Notes: a model not told the origin generated them from the sequence alone. Positions 18,611 to 29,407 are shown, counted from the stretch's first letter. The stretch: 64,000 nucleotides of DNA from Gillisella vitis (GCA_009744235.1 WPHV01000013.1:62001-126000); one strand, 5' to 3'. Program-made: numbers and translations.

Positions 18611-19363
18611 ATGACTGCTGCCCGCGAAAGGGTAATCTGCGATCTGCGGGAGCGTATTGCATCGCTCGAAACCAGCACGGCGAAAAAAGCCGGTTGGTTG
18701 CCATTTGGCGTGCCGGATATGGATGCGGTTCTGCCTGGCGGCGGCCTTGCTCATGGCGCGCTTCACGAATTTGCCGGTGGTGGATCGGGCACCGTCGATG
18801 GTGCGGCCGCTGCTCTTTTTGCAGCCGGCATAGCGGCACGGACGAAGGGGCCGATCGTGTGGTGTCTGACGCGACCAGATCTGTTTTTCCCCGCGCTTGC
18901 GCAGGTCGGACTGCATCACGACCGGATAATCTTCGTCGAGTCCGACAAGGAGGAAGACGTGCTCGCCAATATGGAGGAGGGGCTGTCCTTTGGTGGGCTC
19001 GGCGCCGTCGTCGGTGAACTCGTTCGCCTGCCGATGGTCAGCTCGCGCCGCCTGCAGCTGGCGGCCGAGCGCACGGGGACAATGGCATTGGCTGTGCGTC
19101 GTTGGAGGCGGCAGACAGAGGCCAATGATTTCGGGCAGCCGACGGCGTCGACCACGCGGTGGCGGGTGAGCGTCATGCCATCGGAGGATTTGCCAGTGCC
19201 GGGTGTGGGGAGGGCCCAATGGTTGCTGGAATTGATGCGCGTGAAAGCGGGTGAATGTGCTGAGTTTCTCGTGAGGGCGTGCGATGACAAGGGTTGTCTC
19301 GATCTATCTTCCGGATCTGCCGACGGATCGCATTCGTCGCGCCGATCCGTCTATTCCGCCTGA
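18611..19363 (+). CDS. imuA: ImuA, SOS mutasome accessory protein
   Basis: A 250-residue RecA-like/SulA-like protein. The segment GWLPFGVPDMDAVLPGGGLA followed by ALHEFAG is the typical ImuA N-terminal region. The P-loop is degenerate. It is the first gene of the damage-inducible mutagenesis cassette, downstream of a LexA box. ImuA modulates RecA and helps assemble ImuB with DnaE2 for error-prone lesion bypass. Its 3' end overlaps imuB by 80 bp in another frame, so the last about 25 residues may not be conserved. AAGGGAG precedes the start. Confidence 0.9.
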   Translation: MTAARERVICDLRERIASLETSTAKKAGWLPFGVPDMDAVLPGGGLAHGALHEFAGGGSGTVDGAAAALFAAGIAARTKGPIVWCLTRPDLFFPALAQVGLHHDRIIFVESDKEEDVLANMEEGLSFGGLGAVVGELVRLPMVSSRRLQLAAERTGTMALAVRRWRRQTEANDFGQPTASTTRWRVSVMPSEDLPVPGVGRAQWLLELMRVKAGECAEFLVRACDDKGCLDLSSGSADGSHSSRRSVYSA

Positions 19364-20795
19364 ACAGGCGATCGCTGTGATTGCCAGGAGCGGCTCGAAA
19401 CGCTGGGTATCGGCGGCCGACGCAGCCGCCAGACAAGCCGGCGTTCATGTGGGCATGCCGGCTGCGAAAGCACAGGCGCTGTTTCGCGGCCTGATGCTGG
19501 TCGATGCGGATCCTGTAAAGGATGCCGCAGCACTCGAACGCATTACCCTTTGGGCGCTGACGCTCTATTCGCCGATCGTCGCGGTCGATGGGATCGACGG
19601 GATCGTCATGGACACAGAGGGTGCCGATCACCTGCAGGGCGGAGAGCTGGCGATGGTGACGAAGATCGCCAATCAATTCCTGGCAAAGAAACTCACTCCC
19701 CGGGTCGCGATCGCCGACACCTGGGGTGCAGCACACGCCTGCGCCCGTGCCATCAGCCGCGAAACGGTCATCGTGCCTTCAGGTGAGACCGTCCGCGCCG
19801 TCGAGAAGCTGCCGATATCGTTGCTGCGCCTTCCCGGGAAAGTCGTCAGCGATCTGCGCACGCTTGGCTTCCGGACCGTCGGCGAATTGGCCAACACGCC
19901 GCGCGCGCCGCTGACCCTTCGTTTCGGCCCGGAGATTGGCCGGCGGCTGGACCAGATGTTTGGCCGCGCCTGCGAACCGATCGATCCGATCCGCACCGCC
20001 GAGCTCGTCGAGATGAGCCGCGCCTTCGCCGAACCGATCGGTGCTGCCGAAACCATCAACAAATATGTCGGCCGGCTGGTCGTGCAACTGATCGAGGAGC
20101 TGCAAAGGCGCAGCCTTGGTGTCCGGCGCGCCGACCTGATCGTCGACAAGGTCGATGGCACACGGCAGGCGATCCGCGCTGGCACCGTGAAGCCGGTGCG
20201 CGACGTCGCCTGGCTGACGAAGCTGTTTCGCGACCGGACGGAGAAGATCGAGCCGGGCTTCGGGATCGAAAAGCTCACTCTGGTCGCGGTGATGGCTGAG
20301 CCCCTGGAGGAGCGCCAGAAATCCTCCTCGCTGGTCGAGGAGGAAGTGAAGGACGTGACGCCGCTGATCGATATCTACGGCAACCGCGGGCAGCGCGTCT
20401 ATCGGGTGGCACCGGTTGCCACCGATGTTCCAGAGCGCTCCGTCCAGCGCATCAGTCCTGCTGCCGATCCGGTCGAGGTTACCTGGGTTAGCCATTGGCG
20501 CCGGCCGGTCCGGCTGCTGGCCCGTCCGGAGCTGATCGAGGCAATCGCCTTGCTACCGGACCGCCCGCCGGTTTCGATCACCTGGCGCGGCAAGCGGCGG
20601 AAGGTCAAGCGGGCCGATGGGCCCGAGCGGATCTTTGGCGAGTGGTGGCAGCGCGACGCGGAGATGGAGGCGGTGCGGGACTATTTCGTCATCGAAGACG
20701 AGGCCGGCGAGCGTCTCTGGGTGTTTCGCTCCGGTGATGGCATCGATCCTGAAACCGGAAGTCACCGCTGGTTCGTGCACGGGATCTTCGCATGA
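19284..20795 (+). CDS. imuB: ImuB, Y-family polymerase-like adaptor of the mutasome
   Basis: A 503-residue Y-family-like protein. The N-terminus reads [18 protein letters not shown], lacking the DxDxFF catalytic acidic motif of active Y-family polymerases, as is characteristic of ImuB. A helix-hairpin-helix-like region follows ([29 protein letters not shown]). The C-terminus links to the beta clamp and DnaE2 in known systems. The start lies inside imuA, and its stop overlaps dnaE2 by 4 bp (ATGA), so all three genes are translationally coupled. Confidence 0.92.
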   Translation: MTRVVSIYLPDLPTDRIRRADPSIPPEQAIAVIARSGSKRWVSAADAAARQAGVHVGMPAAKAQALFRGLMLVDADPVKDAAALERITLWALTLYSPIVAVDGIDGIVMDTEGADHLQGGELAMVTKIANQFLAKKLTPRVAIADTWGAAHACARAISRETVIVPSGETVRAVEKLPISLLRLPGKVVSDLRTLGFRTVGELANTPRAPLTLRFGPEIGRRLDQMFGRACEPIDPIRTAELVEMSRAFAEPIGAAETINKYVGRLVVQLIEELQRRSLGVRRADLIVDKVDGTRQAIRAGTVKPVRDVAWLTKLFRDRTEKIEPGFGIEKLTLVAVMAEPLEERQKSSSLVEEEVKDVTPLIDIYGNRGQRVYRVAPVATDVPERSVQRISPAADPVEVTWVSHWRRPVRLLARPELIEAIALLPDRPPVSITWRGKRRKVKRADGPERIFGEWWQRDAEMEAVRDYFVIEDEAGERLWVFRSGDGIDPETGSHRWFVHGIFA

Positions 20796-23700
20796 GCTAT
20801 GCCGAGCTGCAGGTCACGACCCATTTTTCCTTCCTGCGCGGCGCAAGCTCGGCGCAGGAACTGTTCGAGACCGCCAAGGCTCTTGGCATCGAAGCCCTCG
20901 GAGTTGTCGACCGCAATTCGCTTGCCGGAATCGTCCGGGCGCTTGAGGCGGCGCGCGCCACGGGATTACGCCTCGTTATCGGTTGCCGGCTCGATCTGGC
21001 CGACGGCATGTCGGTGCTGGCCTACCCGACCGACCGGGCTGCCTATTCCCGGCTGACCCGCCTCATCACGCTTGGCAAGTCGCGCGGCGGCAAGAACAAC
21101 TGTATCCTCCACTGGGACGACGTCGTCGCATACAATGACGGCATGATCGGCGTTCTTGTGCCGGACCTGCCGGATGACACCTGCGGGATCCAGCTGCGCA
21201 AGATGGCCGAGGTGTTTGGTGATCGCGCCTATGTGTCGCTTTGTCTGCGCCGTCGGCAGAACGACCAGCTGCGCCTGCATGAGATTTCCAATCTCGCCAC
21301 GCGGTTCAAGGTACGGACGGTCGTCACCAATGATGTCCTCTTCCATGAGCCAGGCCGCCGGCAGTTGCAGGACATCGTTACCTGCATTCGCACCCGCACG
21401 ACGATCGACGAGGTCGGTTTCGAGCGCGAGCGCCACGCCGACCGCTATCTGAAGCCGCCGGAAGAAATGGAGCGGTTGTTTCCGCGGTACCGGCAAGCCC
21501 TCGCGCGGACGATGGAGATCGTCGGGCGATGCAAATTCTCGCTGGAGGAACTCACCTATCAATATCCCGAGGAGGCGATCGTGCCGGGCAAGGACGCCCA
21601 GGCATCGCTCGAACACTATGTCTGGGAATGCGTCCCCAACCGCTATCCCGAAGGTCTGCCACCTGAGGTTCTAAAGACCGTGCGGCACGAGCTCGATCTC
21701 ATCCGCACCATGAAATACGCGCCCTATTTTCTGACCGTCTTCTCGATCGTGCGCTATGCGCGGTCTGAAGGTATCCTTTGCCAGGGCAGGGGCTCCGCCG
21801 CCAACAGTGCCGTCTGCTACATTCTCGGCATTACCAGCATCGATCCCTTGACCAACGATCTTTTGTTCGAGCGCTTCGTCAGCCAGGAGCGCGACGAGCC
21901 CCCGGATATCGATGTGGATTTCGAGCACGAGCGGCGCGAAGAGGTGATCCAGTGGATTTACCGCACCTACACCAGAGAAAAGGCAGCACTCTGCGCCACC
22001 GTGACCCGCTACCGCGCCCGCGGCGCGATCCGCGATGTCGGAAAGGTACTCGGCCTGCCGGAGGACGTGATCAAGGCGCTGTCGTCGGGCATGTGGGCTT
22101 GGTCGGAGGAGGTCTGCGACCGCAATGTCCGCGAACTCAATCTCAATCCAGACGACCGACGTCTCGTGCTGACTTTGAAGCTCGCACAGCAACTGATGGG
22201 CGCCCCGCGCCATCTCGGCCAACACCCCGGCGGTTTTGTCCTCACTCATGATCGGCTCGACGATCTCGTGCCGATCGAACCGGCGACGATGAAGGACCGC
22301 CAGATCATCGAATGGGACAAGGACGACGTCGAAGCGCTGAAATTCATGAAGGTGGACATCCTGGCGCTTGGAATGCTGACCTGCATGGCCAAGGCGTTCG
22401 ATCTGATCCGCGAGCACAAGGACCGCGATCTTGATCTCTCGAAAATCGAGCAGGAGGATTCTGCGACCTATGCGATGATCCGCAAGGCCGATACGCTCGG
22501 CACGTTCCAGATAGAAAGCCGCGCGCAGATGGCGATGCTGCCGCGGTTGAAACCCCGGACCTTCTACGACCTTGTGGTACAAGTCGCAATTGTCCGGCCC
22601 GGTCCGATCCAGGGGGACATGGTGCATCCCTATCTGCGCCGGCGAGAAGGCAAGGAGGCAGTCGAATATCCGACGCCGGAGCTGGAAGCGGTGCTCGGCA
22701 AGACGCTCGGCGTGCCGCTGTTTCAGGAGTCGGCGATGCGGGTCGCGATGGTCTGCGCCGGCTTTACCGGTGGCGAAGCCGACCAGCTGCGCAAGTCGAT
22801 GGCGACCTTCAAGTTCGCCGGCGGCGTCTCGCAGTTCAAGGACAAACTCGTGTCCGGCATGGTTAGGAACGGCTACGCGTCGGAATTCGCCGAAAAGACC
22901 TTCTCCCAGCTCGAAGGCTTTGGCTCCTATGGTTTTCCGGAGAGCCACGCGGCTTCGTTCGCGCTGATCGCCTATGCCTCGAGCTACATCAAATGCCATT
23001 ATCCGGAAGCCTTTTGCGCGGCGCTCATCAATTCGCAGCCGATGGGTTTTTACGCGCCGGCGCAGATTGTCGGCGACGCGAGAGCCCACGGCGTCGAGGT
23101 GCGGCCGGTCTGCACCAATCGGTCCCGATGGGACTGCACGCTGGAGCGGATCGGCAATTCTGGGCGCGACGCCGTCCGGCTCGGTTTCCGGCAGGTGAAA
23201 GGACTGGCGGTCGCTGATGCGGCGCGCGTCGTCGCGGCACGCATGAACAATGCCTTTGTCTCGGTTGACGACATGTGGCGTCGATCCGGCGTGCCATCGG
23301 AGGCGCTTGTCCAGCTTGCCAAGGCCGATGCCTTTCTGCCGTCCCTGAAGCTTGAGCGCCGCGACGCGCTGTGGGCGATCAAGGCGCTGCGCGACCAACC
23401 CTTGCCACTATTTGCGGCCGCCGCCGAGCGGGAGATGGCTGCGATCGCCGAGCAGCAGGAGCCGGAGGTCGCGCTTCGGCAGATGACGGACGGGCATAAC
23501 GTCATCGAGGATTACAGCCATACCGGACTGACATTGCGGCAGCATCCAATCGCCTTCCTGCGCAAGGATTTATCAGTGCGTAACATCATCACCTGTGCCG
23601 AGGCGATGAATTCGCGGGACGGGCGTTGGGTCTATACCGCCGGACTTGTCCTGGTGCGGCAAAAGCCCGGATCGGCCAAGGGCGTCATGTTCATCACCAT

Positions 23701-24055
23701 TGAGGACGAGACCGGGCCGGCCAATCTCGTTGTCTGGCCGACGCTGTTTGAAAAACGCCGGCGGGTCGTGCTCGGATCCTCGATGATGGCCATCAATGGT
23801 CGGATCCAGCGGGAAGGGGAGGTCGTGCATCTTGTCGCCCAGCAGCTGTTCGACCTGTCAGGCGATCTGACCGGTCTGGCTGATCGCGATGAAGAGTTCA
23901 AGCTGCCGGCCGGCAGGGGTGATGAGTTCGCCCACGGATCGCCGGGAAGTTCGGATACGCGGGACAAGTCGAAGCCTGTTGTAGCCCCGCGCGACATTTT
24001 CACGCCCGATCTTCACATTGATACGCTGAAAATCAAAAGCCGGAACTTCCATTGA
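20792..24055 (+). CDS. dnaE2: DnaE2, error-prone DNA polymerase III alpha subunit
   Basis: A 1,087-residue C-family polymerase, the usual length for DnaE2 and shorter than DnaE1. An N-terminal PHP domain ([17 protein letters not shown]) precedes the polymerase core with [12 protein letters not shown] and the catalytic aspartate motif PDIDVDF (D372, D374, D376). [11 protein letters not shown] and [18 protein letters not shown] follow, and then an OB domain near the end ([20 protein letters not shown]). With ImuA and ImuB it makes the SOS mutasome. A plasmid-borne copy could add mutagenic tolerance to the host's own set. Confidence 0.95.
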   Translation: MSYAELQVTTHFSFLRGASSAQELFETAKALGIEALGVVDRNSLAGIVRALEAARATGLRLVIGCRLDLADGMSVLAYPTDRAAYSRLTRLITLGKSRGGKNNCILHWDDVVAYNDGMIGVLVPDLPDDTCGIQLRKMAEVFGDRAYVSLCLRRRQNDQLRLHEISNLATRFKVRTVVTNDVLFHEPGRRQLQDIVTCIRTRTTIDEVGFERERHADRYLKPPEEMERLFPRYRQALARTMEIVGRCKFSLEELTYQYPEEAIVPGKDAQASLEHYVWECVPNRYPEGLPPEVLKTVRHELDLIRTMKYAPYFLTVFSIVRYARSEGILCQGRGSAANSAVCYILGITSIDPLTNDLLFERFVSQERDEPPDIDVDFEHERREEVIQWIYRTYTREKAALCATVTRYRARGAIRDVGKVLGLPEDVIKALSSGMWAWSEEVCDRNVRELNLNPDDRRLVLTLKLAQQLMGAPRHLGQHPGGFVLTHDRLDDLVPIEPATMKDRQIIEWDKDDVEALKFMKVDILALGMLTCMAKAFDLIREHKDRDLDLSKIEQEDSATYAMIRKADTLGTFQIESRAQMAMLPRLKPRTFYDLVVQVAIVRPGPIQGDMVHPYLRRREGKEAVEYPTPELEAVLGKTLGVPLFQESAMRVAMVCAGFTGGEADQLRKSMATFKFAGGVSQFKDKLVSGMVRNGYASEFAEKTFSQLEGFGSYGFPESHAASFALIAYASSYIKCHYPEAFCAALINSQPMGFYAPAQIVGDARAHGVEVRPVCTNRSRWDCTLERIGNSGRDAVRLGFRQVKGLAVADAARVVAARMNNAFVSVDDMWRRSGVPSEALVQLAKADAFLPSLKLERRDALWAIKALRDQPLPLFAAAAEREMAAIAEQQEPEVALRQMTDGHNVIEDYSHTGLTLRQHPIAFLRKDLSVRNIITCAEAMNSRDGRWVYTAGLVLVRQKPGSAKGVMFITIEDETGPANLVVWPTLFEKRRRVVLGSSMMAINGRIQREGEVVHLVAQQLFDLSGDLTGLADRDEEFKLPAGRGDEFAHGSPGSSDTRDKSKPVVAPRDIFTPDLHIDTLKIKSRNFH

Positions 24056-24289
24056 TTTTCCCCATCCTGAGGCGCGGTGGCGCCCAGGGAGTTGTCAGTC
24101 CGCTCGCAGCAATTTTAAAGCAAAATAAAGCTTGAGCGCAATTTCCAGAACAAAATCGCTGTCTGAACCCGAGGTTAAGTCTAGAGCATCAGATTATTAT
24201 ACAGGAGAGGCCAGTGGAAGCTTGGTATCGACAAGAAGACCCAGATTTCGGGACCGAGAATTCACGCAGAGCATAAAACAGAGAACCTC

Positions 24290-25408
24290 ATGATACGCGC
24301 TTTCAAATCGTCGTCGAACTCAACCGAAATTATCAACCTCGACAGGGATGCCATCCGAGAAAACCATCGGAATGGTCGACAAACCAATATTATGTTCGAC
24401 ACCAATATCCTGATTGCAATCGAAAGCGCCTATAAGACTGGTCAGCGACACCAGGAACTTAAGAATGCTGGTGTTCTGGAACTGGCGAGACTCATCGAGA
24501 AAACTTCCAGGTATGGCGTATTCATCTCGCCCGCAGCGGCTTACCAAGAACTGCCCCCAGCGCGTCGAGGCAACGTTGAAGCAGCGTTCGACAGGTTTCT
24601 TGCAGACTATCTGCCAAATTTCCGTGAGGACCCAAACTCGATAAAGGTTCCGTATGCTGGTGGAAAGATGGACCCTGAGCATTTTAGCGCGCTGTCGCTA
24701 GAGCGTCAGAAGGCAATCTCGTGCTCATATGCTTCGCTGCTCGCTATGAACGTCATACATCGATTAGAGGCGTTGAATGGCCTGGAAAAATTCGCCCTCT
24801 ACATCGATTATTGCGCCGAGGTACTGGATCTCATCAGTCTCAAGGAACTGACGATCGCTCGATATGTCTTCGCCCCCGAAAATGGATTAACTGACCAACT
24901 CAGGACGCGGAAAGTAGCTATCACAAACAACTTCGTGAAACTGAAAAAGGGTGGCGGCAAAGGCTTGACACCCGTCAAAGTACTGGAGCGCATCGCTTTG
25001 AATGGAGCCAATGACCTGAAGCTGATTGCTGCTGCAGATATCGTGAACAATTCGCGCGAGCAGTTCAACTTCGGGATCATCGAGCATGATGTCTGGATAG
25101 CATCGAGCGACGATAAGCTCTACGAGTTTTGCTGCGCCTGCCCGGGCTACATGGGTCGGGAACGTGGCGGTCCCCTGGCTAGATATGTCGAGACACATAC
25201 TGACATAAAGGGAACCCGCTACTGGCGGGATTCCATCGAAATACAGCAGCGCACACTTGAGGAGCGTTATTTCGCAGTAGATCGCGAAAGGGAAATGGAC
25301 TCAATCGTGCAGTCAGCCTTTGATATCGAGGCTGACCTGCTGAACGGTAAAGCTGACGATTATTTCAGACTAAGGTCATGGCGATCTGCGCGAGTGATGC
25401 ATGACTAA
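24290..25408 (+). CDS. Hypothetical protein with N-terminal PIN-like nuclease motif
   Basis: A 372-residue protein not recognised as a named family. After about 35 polar residues it reads IMFDTNILIAIE, matching the first PIN-domain motif (D-T-N). Later acidic positions that could complete a PIN-like site are in NGANDLKLIAAADIV and WIASSDDKLYEF. No signal peptide or membrane segment is seen. It is alone between the dnaE2 operon and a 520-bp gap before the first RIT element, and its codon use looks less GC-rich than its neighbours, suggesting acquisition. A ribonuclease or toxin role is possible but unsupported by a visible antitoxin. The start has only a weak Shine-Dalgarno sequence (AGAGAA). 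Confidence 0.6.
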   Translation: MIRAFKSSSNSTEIINLDRDAIRENHRNGRQTNIMFDTNILIAIESAYKTGQRHQELKNAGVLELARLIEKTSRYGVFISPAAAYQELPPARRGNVEAAFDRFLADYLPNFREDPNSIKVPYAGGKMDPEHFSALSLERQKAISCSYASLLAMNVIHRLEALNGLEKFALYIDYCAEVLDLISLKELTIARYVFAPENGLTDQLRTRKVAITNNFVKLKKGGGKGLTPVKVLERIALNGANDLKLIAAADIVNNSREQFNFGIIEHDVWIASSDDKLYEFCCACPGYMGRERGGPLARYVETHTDIKGTRYWRDSIEIQQRTLEERYFAVDREREMDSIVQSAFDIEADLLNGKADDYFRLRSWRSARVMHD

Positions 25409-25929
25409 TACGGGTCCTCGCCCCGGGCCTCTAGACGCAAGCGTTCGAACCCATGCTTTCGCTCCTGCCGCTTTAGCTGTTGAGGCAGTACGGCAATGTC
25501 CTCGCTTTTCATCACGCGTTCCAATTTCTTCCTCTGTCCTGGGACCAAGAACACCAGTGCGTGCGATGGCCCTGTTACCAACACCCCAACGCGCGCACGC
25601 TGTTCTCACCAGCTCAATCTTACCGCGCCTCTGAATTGATACCAAAACCGGCCTCTGAGGAGAGCAGATCTCGGCGAGATCCGCATTCGCTATAAGGTTT
25701 GCTCCCGCATGATCATTGTCGGTTGAACGAGGTCCATAGGAGACGTCCCATTCCGCTCTTGATGGATGGCTTCCTGGTCCGGCCCCGGATCTCCGACGAT
25801 CAACCCGCTGCGGGGTCGGCTAGCAAGCTGCCGCCGCTCGGCTTCGCCCTCGCGGTGATCGCGACCGGTTCCGGACACTGACGGGAGCCATCGAGCGGGA
25901 ATGGCCCGCTCCAAAGATGGAGCCTTCAG
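25409..25929. other. 521-bp gap before the first RIT element
   Basis: No gene with a credible start and domain is visible; frames on both strands are short and overlapping. A GGTTCGAAC string on the minus strand near 25446 resembles a tRNA T-loop, but flanking bases do not pair. The last 20 bp hold GGAG and the start of the small gene split by the element. Confidence 0.4.
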
Positions 25930-25943
25930 ATGAACACCGATCT

Positions 25944-26033
25944 TTCCCTTAATGCCGCCATCGCGATTATGCCGCGCCGGGTGTGTCCTACCCCGGCGCG
26001 GCGATACTTTGCGACCCAATGGTCGGCATAATC
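25944..26033 (+). repeat. RIT1 left terminal inverted repeat (90 bp)
   Basis: This pairs with 29291-29380 in inverted orientation with a single mismatch over 90 bp. The repeat contains inward and outward ATTATGCC/GGCATAAT motifs. Its first 7 bp (TTCCCTT) equal the host bases found again at 29401-29407. Confidence 0.9.
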
Positions 26034-26108
26034 TCGCCAGACCAGTTGCCAGCGTGAGGCTGGTGGACGCGGGTTAACTCTGCTCAATCCCGAGCGGAGA
26101 AAGAACCG

Positions 26109-27353
26109 ATGTCCAACACCAATAGTAAATCTCCTGTTCCCGAAGACGAAGCTGTCTCCGGCCTGGTACGACGCTATGCCGATACGATGCGCGAGGAGCT
26201 GTTCAGCTGCACAACCATTGCGCGGCACGAACGATGCCTCAAAATGCTTTGCCGCTTACTGGACGCTGAATGCATCGCACTTAACGATCTTGATGTGAGG
26301 ACCGCGCAAGAGCTGGTAAACCGATCTGCGGCCCTGAAACGCCTGCAGATCAGGCCTGCGTTCATAGCCGAACGCTTCGTGGCCTTCTTGGTTGAGCAAG
26401 GTCTTTCAAAGCCGCCCGTTGCTGCCCAGATGGATGATGCGCGAATTCGGCTACGGCACGATTTTGAATCGTATCTGCGACAAGAGCGTGGGTTGAGGGA
26501 CGCGACGATCAATTCATCGTGGCGATGGGCTGTCCGTTTTCTAGACTTTCGCTTCGAAGCCCACGCGGGCGATCTGTCGGCGATAAAACCAGAGGACTTG
26601 GTCCAGTTCCTCCAACATCTCATCGCAAACCGCAGATCACCGCTGAGCGAATGCAGACCGCCATCTCATCTCAAGAACTTCTTTCGGTATTTATACCGGG
26701 CCGGCATGACGCAAACGGACATCGCGGCAGCGATCCCCAATATGCGGCGATCATTTGCTGGACGGCTTAGGCGGTACCTGTTGCCCGAACAGGTGGAACT
26801 GTTGTTGGCGGCAATCCGGGCCGGCTCGCCGCGAAAGGTCAGACGCAGGAACTATGCGATGATCTTGCTGCAGGCACGGCTGGGTCTGCGGGCGCCGGAG
26901 GTTCTCGCCATTCAGGTCGACGACATCGACTGGAGAAGGGGCGAGATTACTATTCGCGGAAAGGGCGGAATTCATGACCGTTTGCCACTGCCGCCAGACG
27001 TAGGTGAAGCACTGGTTGATTATCTACGCTTCGAGCGCCCTGCCGCATCGTTGCGGATCCTCTTCATCACGGCAAAAGCGCCCTATCGCTCCTTCCTGGG
27101 CCGAAATGTTCTGGTTAACATTTTGAGACGCGCCTTCGCGCTCACCGGGCTAACGCCGCCGGCTCCTTTTGTCGGCACCCATATGCTGCGACATAGCCTT
27201 GCGTCACATATGGCGCGGCAGGGCGCATCGCTTGGTGAGATCGGAGACCTTCTGCGCCACAGATCTCCGGCTTCGACGCTGATCTACGCCAAACTTGACA
27301 TTGAGAGCCTGCGCTCGATCGCGCAGCCCTGGCCAGCGAGAGGAGACGTGTGA
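26109..27353 (+). CDS. RIT1 tyrosine recombinase A
   Basis: A 414-residue tyrosine recombinase/integrase. The N-terminal part has a SAM-like core-binding domain (DFESYLRQERGLRDATINSS). The catalytic domain shows the first Arg in ARLGLRAPEVLAIQ, HxxR in THMLRHSLASHMA, the following His in LLRHRSPAS, and the nucleophilic Tyr in TLIYAKLD. It is the first gene of a trio whose reading frames abut or overlap. In such elements all three recombinases are thought to act together on the terminal repeats. Recombinase A of RIT3 (49499-50719) is visibly similar over its whole length. Confidence 0.92.
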   Translation: MSNTNSKSPVPEDEAVSGLVRRYADTMREELFSCTTIARHERCLKMLCRLLDAECIALNDLDVRTAQELVNRSAALKRLQIRPAFIAERFVAFLVEQGLSKPPVAAQMDDARIRLRHDFESYLRQERGLRDATINSSWRWAVRFLDFRFEAHAGDLSAIKPEDLVQFLQHLIANRRSPLSECRPPSHLKNFFRYLYRAGMTQTDIAAAIPNMRRSFAGRLRRYLLPEQVELLLAAIRAGSPRKVRRRNYAMILLQARLGLRAPEVLAIQVDDIDWRRGEITIRGKGGIHDRLPLPPDVGEALVDYLRFERPAASLRILFITAKAPYRSFLGRNVLVNILRRAFALTGLTPPAPFVGTHMLRHSLASHMARQGASLGEIGDLLRHRSPASTLIYAKLDIESLRSIAQPWPARGDV

Positions 27354-28300
27354 TGACCGACCTCTCGTTTGAACTTGATCGTTATCTGACTATCCGCCGC
27401 AGCCTTGGTCACAAGTTGAAGGCGCCCGAAGGCATCCTGCGGCGGTTTGTCAGGTTCGCTGCAACCCAGGATGCTGATCGCATCACCCCGCAACTGTTCC
27501 TGCAATGGCATGGAACGTTCGGCGTCGCATCGCGTGAGACATGGGCACAACGGTACACAGCCGTCAGGCTGTTTGCATGCTGGATGCACGGACTTGATCC
27601 AACGCACGAGGTGCTACCCGCAAGGCTGATGCCCTATCGTCAACGGCGCAGCAGGCCATATATTTACAGCGAGGAACAAATCCGCAGCATTCTACGGGAA
27701 GCGGGCGCACTGCATTCAAGAAATGGCCTGCGCGCAGCCTCCTATTCCGTTCTTTTTGGATTGATCGCTGTCACCGGTTTGCGTGTTACCGAAGCCGTGT
27801 CGCTCAACGTAAATGAAGTCGATCTCGACGCCGGAATCATCACCGTTCTGCGCGGCAAGTTCGGCGGCGAACGTCTCGTTCCAATCGAGGAGACCACAAG
27901 GCAGCGGCTCGGTGAATACGCTGCGGTACGGGATAGGCTGTTTGGCCAGCAGTCAAAACGGTTCTTTCTGAACGACCAGGGTGGGCCCCTTACCAGCACG
28001 GGGGCACGCTACAACTTTGCAAATATCTGCCAGAAGATCGGATTGCGCGAACCGCAACGGCGCCATGGTTATGGGCGCGGGCCGCGCATCCATGACCTTC
28101 GTCACACCTTCGCAGTCCGCACTCTGATCGGGTGGTACAGAAGCGGCATGGATCCTGACCGGGAGATGATCAAGCTGACGACCTATCTCGGGCACACGGC
28201 GCCGGCGTGCACATATTGGTACATTGAAGCAGTGCCGGAACTACTCGAGTTGGCCAGCAAGCGTGCAGATGCTTGTGCAAGCGAGGATGACCCGTCATGA
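27353..28300 (+). CDS. RIT1 tyrosine recombinase B
   Basis: A 315-residue tyrosine recombinase. Catalytic motifs are TGLRVTEAVSL, IHDLRHTFAVRTL, LGHTAPACTYWY with the tyrosine, and EAVPELLELAS at the end. The ATG at 27353 overlaps the stop of gene A by one base, and AGGAGA is well placed. A GTG at 27350 is an alternative. The SLGHKLKAPEGILRRFVRF N-terminus is shared with recombinase B of RIT3. Confidence 0.92.
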   Translation: MTDLSFELDRYLTIRRSLGHKLKAPEGILRRFVRFAATQDADRITPQLFLQWHGTFGVASRETWAQRYTAVRLFACWMHGLDPTHEVLPARLMPYRQRRSRPYIYSEEQIRSILREAGALHSRNGLRAASYSVLFGLIAVTGLRVTEAVSLNVNEVDLDAGIITVLRGKFGGERLVPIEETTRQRLGEYAAVRDRLFGQQSKRFFLNDQGGPLTSTGARYNFANICQKIGLREPQRRHGYGRGPRIHDLRHTFAVRTLIGWYRSGMDPDREMIKLTTYLGHTAPACTYWYIEAVPELLELASKRADACASEDDPS

Positions 28301-29292
28301 CCGCTTCCACACTAGCGACATTGGTCCAGCACTTCTTCACAGCCCGCCTGTGTGCGCAAATGCAGGCAAGCCAGCATACGATCGCCAGCTACCGCGATAC
28401 GTTCCGATTGCTGTTGCGGTACGCGAGCACCGAGCTTCATAAGCCGCCAACCGCGCTTGCCGTCGAAGACCTTGACGCCGATTTGATCGGGCGCTTCCTT
28501 CTCCACATTGAGACGGCCAGATCGAACGGTGCGAGAAGCCGCAACACGCGTCTGGCCGCGATCCGATCATTCTTCCGGCATGCGGCATTGCACGAACCGC
28601 CGCTCTTGCTCCACTGCCAGAAGATACTGGCGATGCCGAGCAAACGGTTCGACCGCCGCGCTGTCGCATTCCTCGACAATGCCGAAATGGAAGCTCTTTC
28701 ATCCGCGCCGAACCGATCGACGTGGACGGGTCGACGCGACCACGCATTGCTTGTTCTGGTCCTGCAAACGGGTCTGAGGGCATCCGAGATCGTCGGGCTT
28801 AACGTGCGCGATATCGTGTTCGGCGTGGGTGCTCACGTCCGATGTATTGGCAAAGGGCGCAAGGAGCGCTGTACCCCACTGCGCCGTGCGACAATCAAGG
28901 TGCTGACCGTGTGGTTGAAGGAACGTGAGGGGAGTCCCGATCAACCCCTCTTTCCAACAATCAGTGGTCGCAGGCTCAGCCGAGATGCGCTTGAAAAACT
29001 CGTCAAGCGGCATGTGGGTTGTGCAAAACGCAGTTGTTCGACCCTCGCGAGCAAGCGGGTTACGCCCCATGTTCTGCGGCACAGCACAGCTATGGATTTG
29101 CTGCGGCATGGCGTCGATCAATCCGTCATCGCGCTATGGTTGGGTCACGAAGCCATCGCAACCACTCAGATCTACATCCATGCCGATATGCAGATGAAAG
29201 AACGAGCACTGGCGAAGTTGCCCGCGTCAAACATCAGATCTGGCCGATACCGGCCCGACGACCAACTTCTCGCTTTCCTCGAAGCCCTATGA
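28297..29292 (+). CDS. RIT1 tyrosine recombinase C
   Basis: A 331-residue tyrosine recombinase. It carries TGLRASEIVGLN (Arg), KRVTPHVLRHSTAMDLL (HxxR), WLGHEAIATTQIYIHAD (His and Tyr), and a C-terminal tail (RYRPDDQLLAFLEAL) common to the C genes of all RIT elements in this window. Its ATG overlaps the stop of B (ATGA). The stop falls at the inner edge of the right inverted repeat, so the recombinase genes fill the whole element. Confidence 0.92.
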   Translation: MTASTLATLVQHFFTARLCAQMQASQHTIASYRDTFRLLLRYASTELHKPPTALAVEDLDADLIGRFLLHIETARSNGARSRNTRLAAIRSFFRHAALHEPPLLLHCQKILAMPSKRFDRRAVAFLDNAEMEALSSAPNRSTWTGRRDHALLVLVLQTGLRASEIVGLNVRDIVFGVGAHVRCIGKGRKERCTPLRRATIKVLTVWLKEREGSPDQPLFPTISGRRLSRDALEKLVKRHVGCAKRSCSTLASKRVTPHVLRHSTAMDLLRHGVDQSVIALWLGHEAIATTQIYIHADMQMKERALAKLPASNIRSGRYRPDDQLLAFLEAL

Positions 29293-29380
29293 TTATGCCG
29301 ACCATTGGGTCGCAAAGTATCGCCGCGCCGGGGCAGGACACACCCGGCGCGGCATAATCGCGATGGCGGCATTAAGGGAA
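29291..29380 (-). repeat. RIT1 right terminal inverted repeat (90 bp)
   Basis: This is the mirror copy of 25944-26033 with one mismatch. It overlaps the last two bases of recombinase gene C and runs into the 34-bp palindrome. Confidence 0.9.
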
Positions 29381-29407
29381 TTATGCCGATGTCGGCATAA
29401 TTCCCTT
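29374..29407. repeat. RIT1 34-bp perfect palindrome at right end
   Basis: The arms are 16 bp each around a 2-bp centre, built on AAGGGAATTATGCCGA. The outer arm ends in TTCCCTT, the same 7 bp that precede the element on the left. The palindrome exists only on the recombinase-C side. Confidence 0.9.

Larger units (their letters stand above)
25951..29407 (+). mobile_element. RIT1: three-tyrosine-recombinase (recombinase-in-trio) element
   Basis: Three overlapping tyrosine recombinase genes (26109-29292) are bounded by 90-bp inverted repeats, with a 34-bp palindrome on the right only. The element sits between two copies of TTCCCTT (25944-25950 and 29401-29407). Joining 25950 to 29408 restores an uninterrupted 58-residue frame, which fixes the insertion limits. 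Three consecutive recombinase genes with terminal repeats match the published RIT-element concept. No passenger gene is present. Confidence 0.9.

Noticed and set aside
21671-23398. 575-codon antisense frame inside dnaE2
   Set aside because: It is antisense to a strongly conserved polymerase; typical shadow frame.
25430-25470. tRNA on the minus strand suggested by GGTTCGAAC
   Set aside because: The bases around the loop do not form a T-stem and no anticodon or acceptor arms can be drawn.
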